Assembly: GCA_020199775.1 (NCBI GenBank)
Contig: JAIVJZ010000042.1
Location: 1-64,000, forward strand
Origin: Acidobacteriota bacterium
GTDB lineage: Bacteria; Acidobacteriota; Blastocatellia; Pyrinomonadales; Pyrinomonadaceae
DNA: 64,000 nucleotides
Direction of reading: 5' to 3'
Below are positions 33,983-43,194 of this stretch, piece after piece. The first letter of the stretch is position 1; each line of letters starts with the position of its first letter. The notes beneath the pieces were generated by a model, which saw only the letters and a list, made by a program, of their open reading frames with translations, ran no database searches and was not told where the DNA came from. The position numbers were made by a program, and so were the translations under genes.

Positions 33983-35518
33983 CTAGCAGACGAACCTGAT
34001 TCGCTCCAGCACTTTTTTATCACCGCGGACGCGGACGGTGTGCGTCGGCAGGCGGCGACGCGGCTGCGCCTCGGTCGCGCCGCGCCGCGCGCCCGCAGAC
34101 CTGATCCCACGCGTCGCGGGCTTTGCGCCGTCGTCGCGGTCGAAGGAGATGGAATCTTTTTCGAGCAGCGTCTGAACGAAGGTGTGCACCTCGTCGGTCG
34201 TGACGCTCTCCTGCGGCATCGAGCTGAGCAGCGCGGCGCGCTTGCCCGAAGAACCGATGAGCATCGGCTCGGCCACGACGACCACCACGTCTCTCAAATC
34301 CCGACTCAAATCCGCCAGCGAAACGTTACGGTAGTTCGTCGCTTCGGCGACCTGTTCGCCGCCGATTGAACGCCTCGTGACGGACATTCTCGAACTCGGC
34401 GGCGCGCCGATGCGCCGCTTGAGGTCGTCGCGCGTGGTGGCCGTCAAAATCCCTCCGCGTTTCGCCCCGCCCAACTTCGGAGCCGCGCCCGCCAGACTCG
34501 CCCTCGGGGCGAGCATGGCCGCGCTCCCCAGAGCAATCTCGTGGCGCGTGAAGGCTGCGCGCAGGGCATCACGGTTTGCGCCGGCGTTCGCGGATTGGTC
34601 GGCGAGAATCATGGCGCGCCCGACCGACTGGAAGAAGCGGACGGTTTCGGGAGCCTGACGCGCGCCCGCGACGAGAAGTTTGCCCGCCACCTGCGCGGCC
34701 TTCCAGAGGCTCGCCGGGGTTCTGGAGGAAGAGGCGAGAAAGATGTTGCGAATCGCGTCGTAGAAGCACCCGCTGAAGAGACGCCCGAAGCTGTGGACTT
34801 CGGACGTGAGGACTGAGGGCTTGCCGGATGTGGGCAGCGTCGTCGGCAACTGCCACTTGAAATCGTTGAGGGCGCGGCGCGGAGCGGAGCCGTCGAAGCT
34901 CGCCCCGAATTCGCGCTTCGTGCCGTCGGCGAGGTCTTCCATGACGGCCTCGACGAAATTGCTCTTGCCCAAATCCGGCGTCGCCTTCAACAGTTCTTCG
35001 CGCGTCTGCTTGTCGGAAAGGGCGGCCAGAATCGCCATGCAGTCGCCGAAGGCTTCGTGGAAGGCGTTGGTTTCGGGGAAGCTCGTGTTCCAGAGGTCTG
35101 GACGGATCACGTCGAGGAAGGCGTGTCCGGCCTCGTGCGCCACCACGTCCGTGCTCGCGCCGCTGAAGGTGGTTTTGCTGCCGGTGGTAAATTCGTAGAA
35201 TTCAAGCCCCGTCTGCGAATAGCCCGCGTTGAGTTCGACCCCGGCGTTCTGGAGCAACTCCAGTTTCTTCGGCGACGAAGGCCCCCACGCCGCCAACTTG
35301 CCGTCGATCCCCTCCCACACCTCGACCGACAACAAAGCCGCCTCACGACATTGCCAGTAGAGGAATTCGGGCGTGCCGATGTTGTAGACGCCTTCGGGAG
35401 CCTGCCCCGTGTATGAGAAATCGGCCAGCCCGGCGGAGCGGTCGGCGCGCGGCCTGACGTTGCGCACCGGCGGGCCGTTTTTCGCGAGCGGATCGTTCGG
35501 AACGAATTTGATGGTCAT
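33983..35518 (-). CDS. M4/M36-like zinc metallopeptidase
   Basis: A 511-residue protein from ATG 35518, which has AAGGA six bases upstream. The zinc site is VVAHEAGHAFLDVI (H128, E129, H132), and the third ligand is the Glu in NAFHEAFGD (E155), the gluzincin arrangement of thermolysin-type enzymes. Around residue 250, EVHSFGRLFSGCFYDA matches the conserved His region of the same fold. There is no signal peptide, so it appears cytoplasmic, which is unusual for the family. The C-terminal 150 residues are Ala/Arg-rich and unassigned. It lies 120 bp downstream of the CHAT protein gene on the same strand, so the two may be one operon. Confidence 0.78.
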   Translation of the reverse strand: MTIKFVPNDPLAKNGPPVRNVRPRADRSAGLADFSYTGQAPEGVYNIGTPEFLYWQCREAALLSVEVWEGIDGKLAAWGPSSPKKLELLQNAGVELNAGYSQTGLEFYEFTTGSKTTFSGASTDVVAHEAGHAFLDVIRPDLWNTSFPETNAFHEAFGDCMAILAALSDKQTREELLKATPDLGKSNFVEAVMEDLADGTKREFGASFDGSAPRRALNDFKWQLPTTLPTSGKPSVLTSEVHSFGRLFSGCFYDAIRNIFLASSSRTPASLWKAAQVAGKLLVAGARQAPETVRFFQSVGRAMILADQSANAGANRDALRAAFTRHEIALGSAAMLAPRASLAGAAPKLGGAKRGGILTATTRDDLKRRIGAPPSSRMSVTRRSIGGEQVAEATNYRNVSLADLSRDLRDVVVVVAEPMLIGSSGKRAALLSSMPQESVTTDEVHTFVQTLLEKDSISFDRDDGAKPATRGIRSAGARRGATEAQPRRRLPTHTVRVRGDKKVLERIRFVC

Positions 35519-35639
35519 AATGTCCTTTCGAGCAAGGGGGCGAACCACAACAGATGAATGCGGCGACGCCACCACGGTTATAGGGTTGGAGAACTGCTGA
35601 GCCGGGGGGCTTTTCACTCGCTACGCGCCCGCGCGCTCG

Positions 35640-37955
35640 TCACCGGCGAGGTATCGGAGTAATCAGATTATTGCGCGCCTGCGTCACGTCTATCATCCCT
35701 TCAAAGGTCAGGGCTTCGTGTCCGTTTTCGTTGATGAGCTTCGCGATGCCTTCGGCGACCGAATCACGGTAACTTTCGTGTCGCGTCAGTCCGACGGTTT
35801 CAATCGGGTAGAGCCGGCCCCCGGAGACCTCCTGCATGATCTCTTCGTAGGCGTTTTTACTGTGATACCAGGGCCAACGCTGAACGGTCGAAACGTCGAA
35901 ATTTTCGTCGCCGGTCGGCGTCACGGGGGTCTGGAATTTCTCTGCGATTTTTTTGAAGTCGTCCTGATAACTGCTGCTGCGCCAGAACCCCGGCAGGGCG
36001 TGATTCTTGAGCAGGAAAATTACCGGGTAGATGTCCACGTATTCGAGGCAGGCGGCAAAGAGCAGCGCGAGGTCGATGCATGTGCCGCGCCGCCCGCCGA
36101 CGATCTCCGACGGGGTGCGCAGGCGTTGCGCCGTCAGGTGATAGGTCGGGGGCGGATTTATATAACTGATGTTCATGTTGTAGACGAGCGCAGCCCACAG
36201 GGCTTTCACCTGCTGATCGACGCACTCGACCGGGTTCTCGGCCGTCGTGTCGATACACTGATAACCGTCGAACCCGGCGGTGCTGTCATCGCGCAACGCC
36301 ATCACGTAGTTCTGCGCGTTCTCCACGATCTTACTGACGGCCGGGTCGCGCGGCAGGACGAACGACGGCAGCCAGACGCGCTCGGTGTTGTTGCCGCGCC
36401 ATTCGTCGAGCGGCGGGAGCGTGACGCGGTAGGTTTGGCGGTGGAGCACCTGCTGCTCCCACGTCACTTCGACGAAGAGGCTCGTGTGAATATTCTCGTT
36501 GTTCAAAAGCTCAATCGAATACAGCAGCGGGACACGGATGACGCTGTTGAGGTTCAACCGTTTATCGACCATATCGACCGAGCAGGTGTAGCTCGAACTC
36601 TCGCCGCCGAGAAACAGCACCACGTTGACGCAGATGTCCTTGATCCGACCGGCCTTCTCCTTGCGCAGGATGAATTTTTCGAACAGCTCGCAGTTGTTAT
36701 GCAGCATCGAGTAGTTGAGGTTCGGGCAGGTCTTCAATTCCACGGACAGGAGGTTGCGCACATCTCCGTCCGGCATGTCTTCACGCGTGATGACCTTGTC
36801 CCGCTCGGAGAGCAGGTTGATCTTAATATCCTCGCTGCCCTGCGACTGTGGCTTGACCAGCGACACGTCGCTCCACAGCACAATGCCCGTGCCGATCAAC
36901 TCCTCCGGCTGATTCTTGATGCTGTTGAAGGCGAACTTGAAAGCTTCCAGCGTGTCCCACTTGAAGTGTCGCCACGATTCGTAGAAGTTTGATAGGAACA
37001 GTTCCGTCAGAGCGTCATTGCATTCGTCCTGAAAGCCGATGGCCGCGCCCGCGCCTTCCGCGATGGTGAGTGGGCAAATGCGCGAGGCGGAGTAGTAGAT
37101 GTTGCACGTCACCAGCGCGGGTTTGTGCGTCGCGCTATTGAGCAATAACGCCAGGTCTTTGGCCTCGACCGGGTCTAAGCCTTCCGGGTCGCGTTTGAGC
37201 AGGTAGCCGTCGGTGACGGGTGAGGTCTGAATGATGCCGAGCTGGAACGCCTGATTGTTGTCGCAGCCCGACAGGTGAATCACGTCGGGGCGATAATCGG
37301 CGATGCGTTTTCGCAGTTGCTCGCGCGATTCGTCAACGATCATCTCGGGCGTCAACGATTCAAGTCCCATTTTGACCAGATTGCGCTCGGACTCAAAGCT
37401 GTACATATCGCGCAGCCCGCCCGGCGCGCTCTCGACGATCATCACCCGATCTATTTTTTTATGGCGGCGCGGGGGCTGGCGATCCTGCCGTTCGAGGTGT
37501 CGGATGACGGTCAGGGATTTGCCCCCGCGAAGCGTGCGGGTGGCCGCGCTCAACAGGTACTCCCACGGAAAGATGCGCGCCTCCCAACCCTCCGCCTCGG
37601 TGGTGTAAGGGATGCTCACTTCGATGACTTCGAATTCGGCGATGCTTGCGAGATGTTCCTTCGTGATGCCGAGCGCGGCGAGTTGCGTCTGGCTGCGCAC
37701 GCCCTGTTCTTTGCGCGTCTCATCGGACGTGTTCCAGCGGCGGCGATTGCGCAGCACGTGTGTCCACTGAACCGCCGCGCGCTTCAACTCCTGACCGCTC
37801 CGGATCGTCACGATGGTTTTGCTGTGAGTGCGCAGTTGAATGTTCACCGTCGATTGCGAGGCGGGCGGCTTCGGCGTCCTCTTGGCCGCGGCGCGCTTCT
37901 TCGCACTCTTCTTTGAAGTTTTGGCGGGGGCTTTTGCGGATTTTTTCGTCGCCAT
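35640..37955 (-). CDS. CHAT-like protease domain plus transglutaminase-like domain, with histone H1-like tail
   Basis: A 771-residue protein from ATG 37955, with AGGA eight bases upstream. Residues 1-33 are a Lys/Ala/Pro tail like histone H1. Residues about 110-365 look like a CHAT (caspase-like) domain with DVIHLSG (His227) and ALVTCN (Cys284) as the dyad. A beta-rich middle follows (about 380-530). Residues about 575-730 look like a transglutaminase-like Cys protease: GGRRGTCIDLALLFAACLE (Cys626), KNHALPGFW (His652) and GGRLYPIETVGLT, as in TGL domains of bacterial conflict proteins. Two protease-type domains in one protein, beside a metallopeptidase gene, suggest a proteolytic signalling or immunity role; this is inference. 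Confidence 0.78.
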   Translation of the reverse strand: MATKKSAKAPAKTSKKSAKKRAAAKRTPKPPASQSTVNIQLRTHSKTIVTIRSGQELKRAAVQWTHVLRNRRRWNTSDETRKEQGVRSQTQLAALGITKEHLASIAEFEVIEVSIPYTTEAEGWEARIFPWEYLLSAATRTLRGGKSLTVIRHLERQDRQPPRRHKKIDRVMIVESAPGGLRDMYSFESERNLVKMGLESLTPEMIVDESREQLRKRIADYRPDVIHLSGCDNNQAFQLGIIQTSPVTDGYLLKRDPEGLDPVEAKDLALLLNSATHKPALVTCNIYYSASRICPLTIAEGAGAAIGFQDECNDALTELFLSNFYESWRHFKWDTLEAFKFAFNSIKNQPEELIGTGIVLWSDVSLVKPQSQGSEDIKINLLSERDKVITREDMPDGDVRNLLSVELKTCPNLNYSMLHNNCELFEKFILRKEKAGRIKDICVNVVLFLGGESSSYTCSVDMVDKRLNLNSVIRVPLLYSIELLNNENIHTSLFVEVTWEQQVLHRQTYRVTLPPLDEWRGNNTERVWLPSFVLPRDPAVSKIVENAQNYVMALRDDSTAGFDGYQCIDTTAENPVECVDQQVKALWAALVYNMNISYINPPPTYHLTAQRLRTPSEIVGGRRGTCIDLALLFAACLEYVDIYPVIFLLKNHALPGFWRSSSYQDDFKKIAEKFQTPVTPTGDENFDVSTVQRWPWYHSKNAYEEIMQEVSGGRLYPIETVGLTRHESYRDSVAEGIAKLINENGHEALTFEGMIDVTQARNNLITPIPRR

Positions 37956-38592
37956 GTTGCTTGTCCTAAGATGTGTGGTGAGGATTTGAACACGCGGGAC
38001 GAGGCGCGCTCCCCCTGCGCCTATCAGAGACAAGCGCGGCGCGACGACCTCTCCTGGTTGTTTCCAGAGGCTTAAAAAATTATCGGGAGTCAAATGGTTT
38101 GAGCGGCCATTTTCTCAAACCTGTGCAAATAAGAAGCGCACGATAAGAATTATTGTCTTGTTTGTCAATAAATTTCTGAGCCAAAGGTAAAGCCGCGCCG
38201 CGAACCCTTATACGTATATGTTTAGAAAGCGTTTTTATTTCGCACCTCCGGTCGAACGACAAGCTTAGACGCGCAAGACCCGCATCTTGAGGTTCGCCAA
38301 AAGCATGTAACATTTATCGTGCCGCAATCGCCCGTTCTTGCCGGGAAGAGGGTCGAGATAGTCTTTAACTCATAAATTCACAGCGAACGTCGTAACAACG
38401 GTCTGCGCCCGTTCAGGCATAAAAGTGTCCGGGCAACCATTGACTCATTCGCGGGTTTCCGTTAAAAGCTGCCTCGTTTCGCCGGGACTGTTAATCTAAA
38501 TGTTTTGCCCGGAGCGTTCATAATTATTCGCACCGGCTCAGTTACGGGGCCGGGTTGTGGATCACCCTTTTGTGAGCAAAGGAGGCGGTAAT
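37956..38592. other. Divergent intergenic region
   Basis: About 640 bp between the leftward CHAT gene and the rightward serine-hydrolase gene. It is more AT-rich in the middle (38090-38240), where promoters for both directions are expected. I see no recognisable repeat, RNA gene or convincing ORF in it. Confidence 0.5.
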
Positions 38593-40890
38593 TTGATACT
38601 CAACTTTGTGGCATTTCATGACAGGACGGCCGCGCAGCTGAAAGCAGGCGCCGATCCTTTCGTCGCACAGGGATTCCGCTTCAACTCCATCGCGATCTAC
38701 GGCGACCCTCAGAAGCCTCTCTTTGCCGCGTCGATGTTGTTACGTGACCATGTCGTCGCGCAGGAGGCGCGCTGGAATTTGGACACCAACCAGTTTAAGG
38801 CGGCGTTCGACGAGATGGCCGGTAAAGGGTTCGCGCCGACCGTGGTCAGCGCCACAGGCACAACTTCTCATCCGAGGTTCGCGGTCATCTTCGAGCCAGC
38901 CCCGAACGGTATCATCCCGCGCACGCTGGTCAATATCAATCAACAAACATTCGATCAGGAAAACTCTGACGCTCGCGCCAGAGGTGAGATGCTGCGTTCG
39001 GTCGCCATCTACGGCAGCCCGGGAAGCAATAGGCTGTATGGCGCAACGTGGTGTCCGAACTCGGGGAAGGTGAACTGGAATGTGTTCACCGACCTTGACC
39101 TCGCTACTGATCAGCAAATTTTCGACGCCATGATTTCGCAACGGGGGCGACCCAGTTTTACAGCCCGCTCGTCCGATGGTCGCTATGCTTCTCTCTATCA
39201 GGATGATTCGGTAGGCTCGTCGGCGGCGGTCAGCGAACTGAACAGCGCACAGTATCAACAGAAGATTAATGAGTTAACTTCGCAGGGCTTTTTCCCGCTG
39301 TGCGTGCAGGCGGGCGGGAGTCCTGCGTCGCAGGCGCGCTTCACCGCGATCTTTGCCGTCGGGGAAGACATCCTGCCGCGAAAGTTTTCCGTGACCGGCG
39401 AATCGCTGCCTGAGCTGAAGCCGCTCGACGACCTGATGGAGCTCGGGATGAAGAAGAGCGGCACGCGCGCCGCCTCGCTCGCACTGGCTTATAAGGGGCG
39501 GGTCATCCACGCACGCGCCTACACCTGGGCCGAGCCTGACTACCCACTGACGCAACCTGGCAGTCTCTTTCGCGTCGCCAGTGTCAGCAAAGCGATAACG
39601 GCCATGACCGCCGTGCAGCTCATCGATCAGGGTAAGATGAAGGCCGACGATTTGATTCAGCCTCTTCTCAAACTGACGCCGCCGCCCGGCAAGTCATTCA
39701 GTGGCTCCGGGTGGGTAGACCAGATAAAGGTCACACACCTGTTGAACCACTTGAGCGGTCTGTATCATACCGACCCCAATGTGGAGGACGTGGCTGCCGC
39801 CTTCGGTCACTCGGATAATTTCACGCTCACGAAGGAAGAGTTCATTTCCTTCGCCCTCTGCGATATGAAATTCCAGCCCGGCGGCCCTGTCCCCACCGGG
39901 GTCGATAACTACTCCAACACGGGCTACACCCTGTTAGGCATGTTCATCGCCGCGAAGACCGGCATGACTTACGAGCAGGCGGTGAAAACTTTCTTGTTCA
40001 AGCCGCTCAACATTACGACTGCCCGGATCGGGAAGTCGTTGGCTCAAGAGCGCGCGCCGGGCGAAGTGTTCTATCACAGCACAAGCTTTACGGTGGGCAA
40101 GAGCAGAGTGACGAGCGAGCGGCCGATGGTCGCGACGCAGTACGGAACCGGCGGGGAAATGTTCCTGCTCGACGGCGGCGGCGGGTGGATCATCTCCGCC
40201 GCCGACTTCGCGCGCCTCCTTGCTGCTTTAGACCGCAGCCCGGCCAACCCCATCTTCAGCAAGCCGGAGACGACGCAGACGCTCTTCGCTTGCGGCGTCT
40301 GGGAAGGGGTCAGCCCGTTTGAAAATGGGAAGAACGCGGCGGGGAACCCGACCAACACACGTTGCAAGGGCGGAGGATTTGCCGGCACGGGCTCCGTCAT
40401 GATGCATCGCGAAGATAATTTGTCGGTGGCCGCCTTTGAGAATTATGATTTCTGGCCGAGCGACGCGGAGATGTCTTTATCAGGCGTGCCGAATACATTT
40501 CACAACTTCCAGATCAACGAGCGGCTGAATCTGCTCACCAAGTCGGCGGCTTACCCGTTCTCTCTCTCGCGCCGGTGGCGAGTTAATTCCAACAGCTTCG
40601 TGGTCGACCTGATCATCGAAACGATTGATGAGAGCGGCAATCTTAAAGGTAAGATCAAACAGGGGACGAAGACCGACCCCGTCAACGGAGTGTGGAACAA
40701 GTCCGAAGGGAAGTTGACTTTTACGAGACAGACGGTCGGCGGCGATGCCTCTTCAATGCAAATTTACACCGGCTATTTGATGGCCAATGAAAACCGGCTG
40801 GCAGGCAGTTTCAAAGCGTTCCCCGGCACCGGAGGGAAGGCTCACAGAAGTGTCTTCGGGTGGGTGGCTTGGCTTCCGGATTCTATATGA
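38593..40890 (+). CDS. Tandem-repeat plus beta-lactamase-type serine hydrolase
   Basis: A 765-residue protein from TTG 38593, chosen because AAAGGAGG lies just upstream; GTG 38557 is in frame but lacks a site. Residues 1-270 are repeats with F-x-A-I-F-E/A, G-F-x-P and A-x-Y-G motifs like bacterial tandem repeat domain 1. Residues about 285-640 are a class C beta-lactamase/esterase fold with ASVSK (SxxK; Ser330, Lys333) and NYSNTGY (YxN; Tyr440). The last 110 residues form a small beta domain (FSLSRRW to FGWVAWLP) that is repeated as the next gene. No obvious signal peptide. Known proteins of this architecture include secreted peptidases and esterases; substrate unknown. Confidence 0.82.
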   Translation: MILNFVAFHDRTAAQLKAGADPFVAQGFRFNSIAIYGDPQKPLFAASMLLRDHVVAQEARWNLDTNQFKAAFDEMAGKGFAPTVVSATGTTSHPRFAVIFEPAPNGIIPRTLVNINQQTFDQENSDARARGEMLRSVAIYGSPGSNRLYGATWCPNSGKVNWNVFTDLDLATDQQIFDAMISQRGRPSFTARSSDGRYASLYQDDSVGSSAAVSELNSAQYQQKINELTSQGFFPLCVQAGGSPASQARFTAIFAVGEDILPRKFSVTGESLPELKPLDDLMELGMKKSGTRAASLALAYKGRVIHARAYTWAEPDYPLTQPGSLFRVASVSKAITAMTAVQLIDQGKMKADDLIQPLLKLTPPPGKSFSGSGWVDQIKVTHLLNHLSGLYHTDPNVEDVAAAFGHSDNFTLTKEEFISFALCDMKFQPGGPVPTGVDNYSNTGYTLLGMFIAAKTGMTYEQAVKTFLFKPLNITTARIGKSLAQERAPGEVFYHSTSFTVGKSRVTSERPMVATQYGTGGEMFLLDGGGGWIISAADFARLLAALDRSPANPIFSKPETTQTLFACGVWEGVSPFENGKNAAGNPTNTRCKGGGFAGTGSVMMHREDNLSVAAFENYDFWPSDAEMSLSGVPNTFHNFQINERLNLLTKSAAYPFSLSRRWRVNSNSFVVDLIIETIDESGNLKGKIKQGTKTDPVNGVWNKSEGKLTFTRQTVGGDASSMQIYTGYLMANENRLAGSFKAFPGTGGKAHRSVFGWVAWLPDSI

Positions 40891-40920
40891 TTACCGATAG
40901 ACTTACAGGAGGATAAACGG

Positions 40921-41241
40921 ATGGCGGCACTTAGCATCGGCGACTGGACGCTCAACGGGAATGGTTTTCAGGGCAAGCTGGTCATCAACCAGATCGACCC
41001 TCTAGGCAATCTGGTCAACTCCACAGCTTTCGGTAACAAAATCGTGGGATTCTGGGACGAGGCTTCGCGCAAGATCACATTCGTCCGCGCGGTCACTCCT
41101 ACCGACCCATCCTCGTATCAAGTTTATACCGGCTATCTGATGAGTGATAACAAAATGGTCGCCGGTTACTTTGAGGCGTTTCAAGGGACGGGGGGGAGCG
41201 CCAAACAATCCGTCTTCGGCTGGTTCGCCAAGTTCCCTTAG
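40921..41241 (+). CDS. Small beta-barrel-like protein, stand-alone copy of the upstream C-terminal domain
   Basis: A 106-residue protein 30 bp downstream of the serine hydrolase, with AGGAGG before its ATG. Nearly all of it aligns with the last 110 residues of that enzyme: GFWDEASRKITF against GVWNKSEGKLTF, SYQVYTGYLMSDNKMVAGYFEAFQGTGG against SMQIYTGYLMANENRLAGSFKAFPGTGG, and SVFGW against SVFGW. The W-x-x-N-G ... GxYTGYL pattern recalls avidin-like or lipocalin-like barrels, which is only a resemblance. The duplication suggests that the domain works in trans, for example as a binding module or inhibitor. Confidence 0.8.
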   Translation: MAALSIGDWTLNGNGFQGKLVINQIDPLGNLVNSTAFGNKIVGFWDEASRKITFVRAVTPTDPSSYQVYTGYLMSDNKMVAGYFEAFQGTGGSAKQSVFGWFAKFP

Positions 41242-41570
41242 AGACCGTTTCCACCCGCGCCGTTTCTGTTGCCCGCCTGATTCGTAGCTGACCTCGCCGA
41301 GCGTAAAGGAAACGCGCTCTGAGTGTGGCAGGAGACGTTCCATTTCCTCCCGTTTAGCCTTGCGAGCAGCCGGTTACCCAACGGCTCAACCGCACTCTGA
41401 GGCATAAAGAATTTTCTCTCGTTATCGATGTAGGCAAAACAAATAGGCAGAGTCCGATAACCAAACTTCCTAGATTTTGGCTTTGCCCCTAAAGTCCCTT
41501 TTGACCATAAAGTAAAGAGGTCTGACCACAAAGTCGGCGGTTGACCATAAAGTCACTTATGGACACAGAA

Positions 41571-41602
41571 ACGCCCGATCATTAACTTGATCGGGCGTTT
41601 TT
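41571..41602 (+). terminator. Strong intrinsic terminator
   Basis: Stem ACGCCCGATCA/TGATCGGGCGT (41571-41581 and 41588-41598) with a 6-nt loop, followed by TTTTT on the + strand. On the minus strand it follows the DUF1828/1829 stop codon with a shorter T-run, so it may also end the minus-strand operon. It sits just inside the left end of the transposon and would block transcription from outside. Confidence 0.85.
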
Positions 41603-41618
41603 CTAGTTAAGTGAAAAG

Positions 41619-42383
41619 TTATTCTGCGAGGGCTAAAATAGCATCCTCCCGTTTACTCCACGGGATAGTGTGAATTTCATATTTACGAAGGGCTTGCATA
41701 ACATTAGGCGGGGCGGGTTTGTATGTGTCATTCACAAAAACAAAAGCCTCTGAGTCTTGCGGTCGCGCCTCTTTTGTATCAACCCAAGCAGTAAAAATCT
41801 GTTGCGCGGCCTTCTTATCAGGATTGTTAATCGTCGAAACGATTCGCTCTGGGTGTTTCTTAGACTTTGGAATCACGAAGTCAAAGCGATAATCAAACCC
41901 ACTCTTGCCAGTTAGTTTAACATTGGATGTATAGCGAATGTCATATACATCTAGCCAGTTCGATACGTCTTCAAAAAAGATGCTTGATATAGAGGGCTGC
42001 GCCAAGTAAAAGAGGTCATCAACCGCCAGCATGGCTTGTAAGAGATTATGTTTGCGGACAGCGAAATTCTCTGGGGAGGCTTCTGTGATCAACTCATCGC
42101 CGTCACGACGAACGTTAAATCCATTTAAGGTTTGATGTAGGAGGGCGAGGCGTTTATCGGTATCAAGTTCACACCCTGCCATTCTTAAATCCTGCATGGT
42201 GTAGCCGTCATCCGTGAGAATGTAATAACCGTCTTGTTTCTTAGCGTAGATTTGTAGATAGTCGTTGTGTCTATCTAGGAAAGGTGTTGTTATCTCAAAC
42301 CAATCGTCAACCTGCCGCAGAAGTGTCCGATCCTTCAGCCAGCCAAGATAATCTCCTACTAAGTTGTTGAGTTCGGTACTCAT
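41619..42383 (-). CDS. DUF1828/DUF1829 domain protein
   Basis: A 254-residue soluble protein. The N-terminal third (about 10-100) is DUF1828-like: DWFEITTPFLDRHNDYLQIYAKKQDGYYILTDDGYTMQDLRMAG. The C-terminal part is DUF1829-like: YTSNVKLTGKSGFDYRFDFVIPKSKKHPERIVSTINNPDKKAAQQIFTAWVDT. The order hydrophobic strand, Asp, then ERIVSTI has a vague resemblance to PD-(D/E)xK nucleases, not enough for a call. These domains usually occur on plasmids, phages and defence islands. The start overlaps the upstream gene's stop by one base, so the pair is translationally coupled. A toxin or defence role is inference from context. Confidence 0.8.
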   Translation of the reverse strand: MSTELNNLVGDYLGWLKDRTLLRQVDDWFEITTPFLDRHNDYLQIYAKKQDGYYILTDDGYTMQDLRMAGCELDTDKRLALLHQTLNGFNVRRDGDELITEASPENFAVRKHNLLQAMLAVDDLFYLAQPSISSIFFEDVSNWLDVYDIRYTSNVKLTGKSGFDYRFDFVIPKSKKHPERIVSTINNPDKKAAQQIFTAWVDTKEARPQDSEAFVFVNDTYKPAPPNVMQALRKYEIHTIPWSKREDAILALAE

Positions 42384-42829
42384 TAAATTAAAGCAGGTTG
42401 AATCTCGGGAGGATCAACGATATTACAATAACACATGAATTGCTGCAAAGTTAGCATTAAATCGGCGGGATCAGTAAATATATCCGGCGGAAGAGGATAC
42501 GCCCATTTGTCGCCGTAGCCTTCACGATAAACGTGAATGTGCGGGCTTGGGATTTCCTCATCGTCGGGGTTACGGTGTGGCCTTCCGCCGACATCAACAC
42601 GCACGAGCGGGACAACTTGATGCACGCGGTTCTGAAATGTGGCCTTTTTGAGATCGATGCGACCGCGTTGAATATCTAGTACAAACGAGTGTTTATGATC
42701 AACGGAAAGGAGGGGGATATGTCGCGTGTCTCCTGGTGGCGGAAAGTGCCAAATGTCGCGGTTGGTTTTCACCTTCTCCATAGCAATGAATGCATTGGCC
42801 TCTTCTTGAGTGAGTTCAAGTGCTGACAT
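42383..42829 (-). CDS. DUF6978-like conserved protein
   Basis: A 148-residue protein. Visible features are LTQEEANAFIAMEK at the start, then SFVLDIQRGRIDLKKATFQNRVHQVVPLVRVDVGG, a His-rich centre (RPHRNPDDEEIPSPHIHVYREGYGDKWAYPLPPD) and FMCYCNIVDPP near the end. I believe it belongs to the family named DUF6978, found beside DUF1828 genes. The conserved His/Asp/Glu cluster could bind metal. It lies between an XRE regulator (33 bp) and the DUF1828/1829 gene (overlap), giving a three-gene unit of the size and order of a toxin-antitoxin or small defence module. Function unknown. Confidence 0.7.
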   Translation of the reverse strand: MSALELTQEEANAFIAMEKVKTNRDIWHFPPPGDTRHIPLLSVDHKHSFVLDIQRGRIDLKKATFQNRVHQVVPLVRVDVGGRPHRNPDDEEIPSPHIHVYREGYGDKWAYPLPPDIFTDPADLMLTLQQFMCYCNIVDPPEIQPALI

Positions 42830-42862
42830 ATTGGTAGTATCCTAATAGTGCGTTGCTAGGTT

Positions 42863-43135
42863 TTAGTGTTTAGGTTTGCTTGGCAGCTTGGCGGGCAGAT
42901 CAAGCGTATCATCAATCAGCACGTCCACACAGACGCCAGCCAGTTTCGCATACTTCAAAATAACAGGTAGTGGTGGCTCGCGCTCTCCGCGTTCATACCC
43001 TGAGATGTGCGCCGGGTGAGACTTCGGCTGATCTAGCCGTAGGTGCATCTCCGCTTGAGAGACGCCTAACGCCTCCCTGATTTGCAGGAGTTTCAAGGCA
43101 AGCCGCTCCGGGCGCGGACGACGACTGCGCCCCAT
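42863..43135 (-). CDS. XRE-family transcriptional regulator
   Basis: A 90-residue helix-turn-helix protein from ATG 43135. The HTH is LLQIREALGVSQAEMHLRLDQPKSHPAHISGYERGEREPPLPVILKYAKLAGV, typical of XRE/Cro regulators; a short acidic-basic tail follows. It is first in the minus-strand unit with the DUF6978-like and DUF1828/1829 genes and should control it. A 15-bp sequence, ACGCCTAAATAGACG, lies 45-59 bp upstream of its start and recurs upstream of the transposase gene, so the same protein may control both. An in-frame ATG at 43162 is a less likely start. Confidence 0.85.
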   Translation of the reverse strand: MGRSRRPRPERLALKLLQIREALGVSQAEMHLRLDQPKSHPAHISGYERGEREPPLPVILKYAKLAGVCVDVLIDDTLDLPAKLPSKPKH

Positions 43136-43179
43136 TAGACGTGCCCCCTTTCGCGGACACATCCTGCCCCTTTACCTGC

Positions 43180-43194
43180 ACGCCTAAATAGACG
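43180..43194. promoter_or_regulatory. 15-bp shared upstream motif, copy 1
   Basis: ACGCCTAAATAGACG upstream of the XRE gene, identical to 45237-45251 upstream of the transposase gene. Its position, 45-59 bp before the XRE start, suits an operator or promoter element. Identity of 15 of 15 bases in a 5-kb element is unlikely by chance. Confidence 0.6.

Noticed and set aside
35718-36992. 424-codon open frame on the plus strand
   Set aside because: It lies antisense to the CHAT-TGL gene, has no ribosome-binding site and no recognisable motif.
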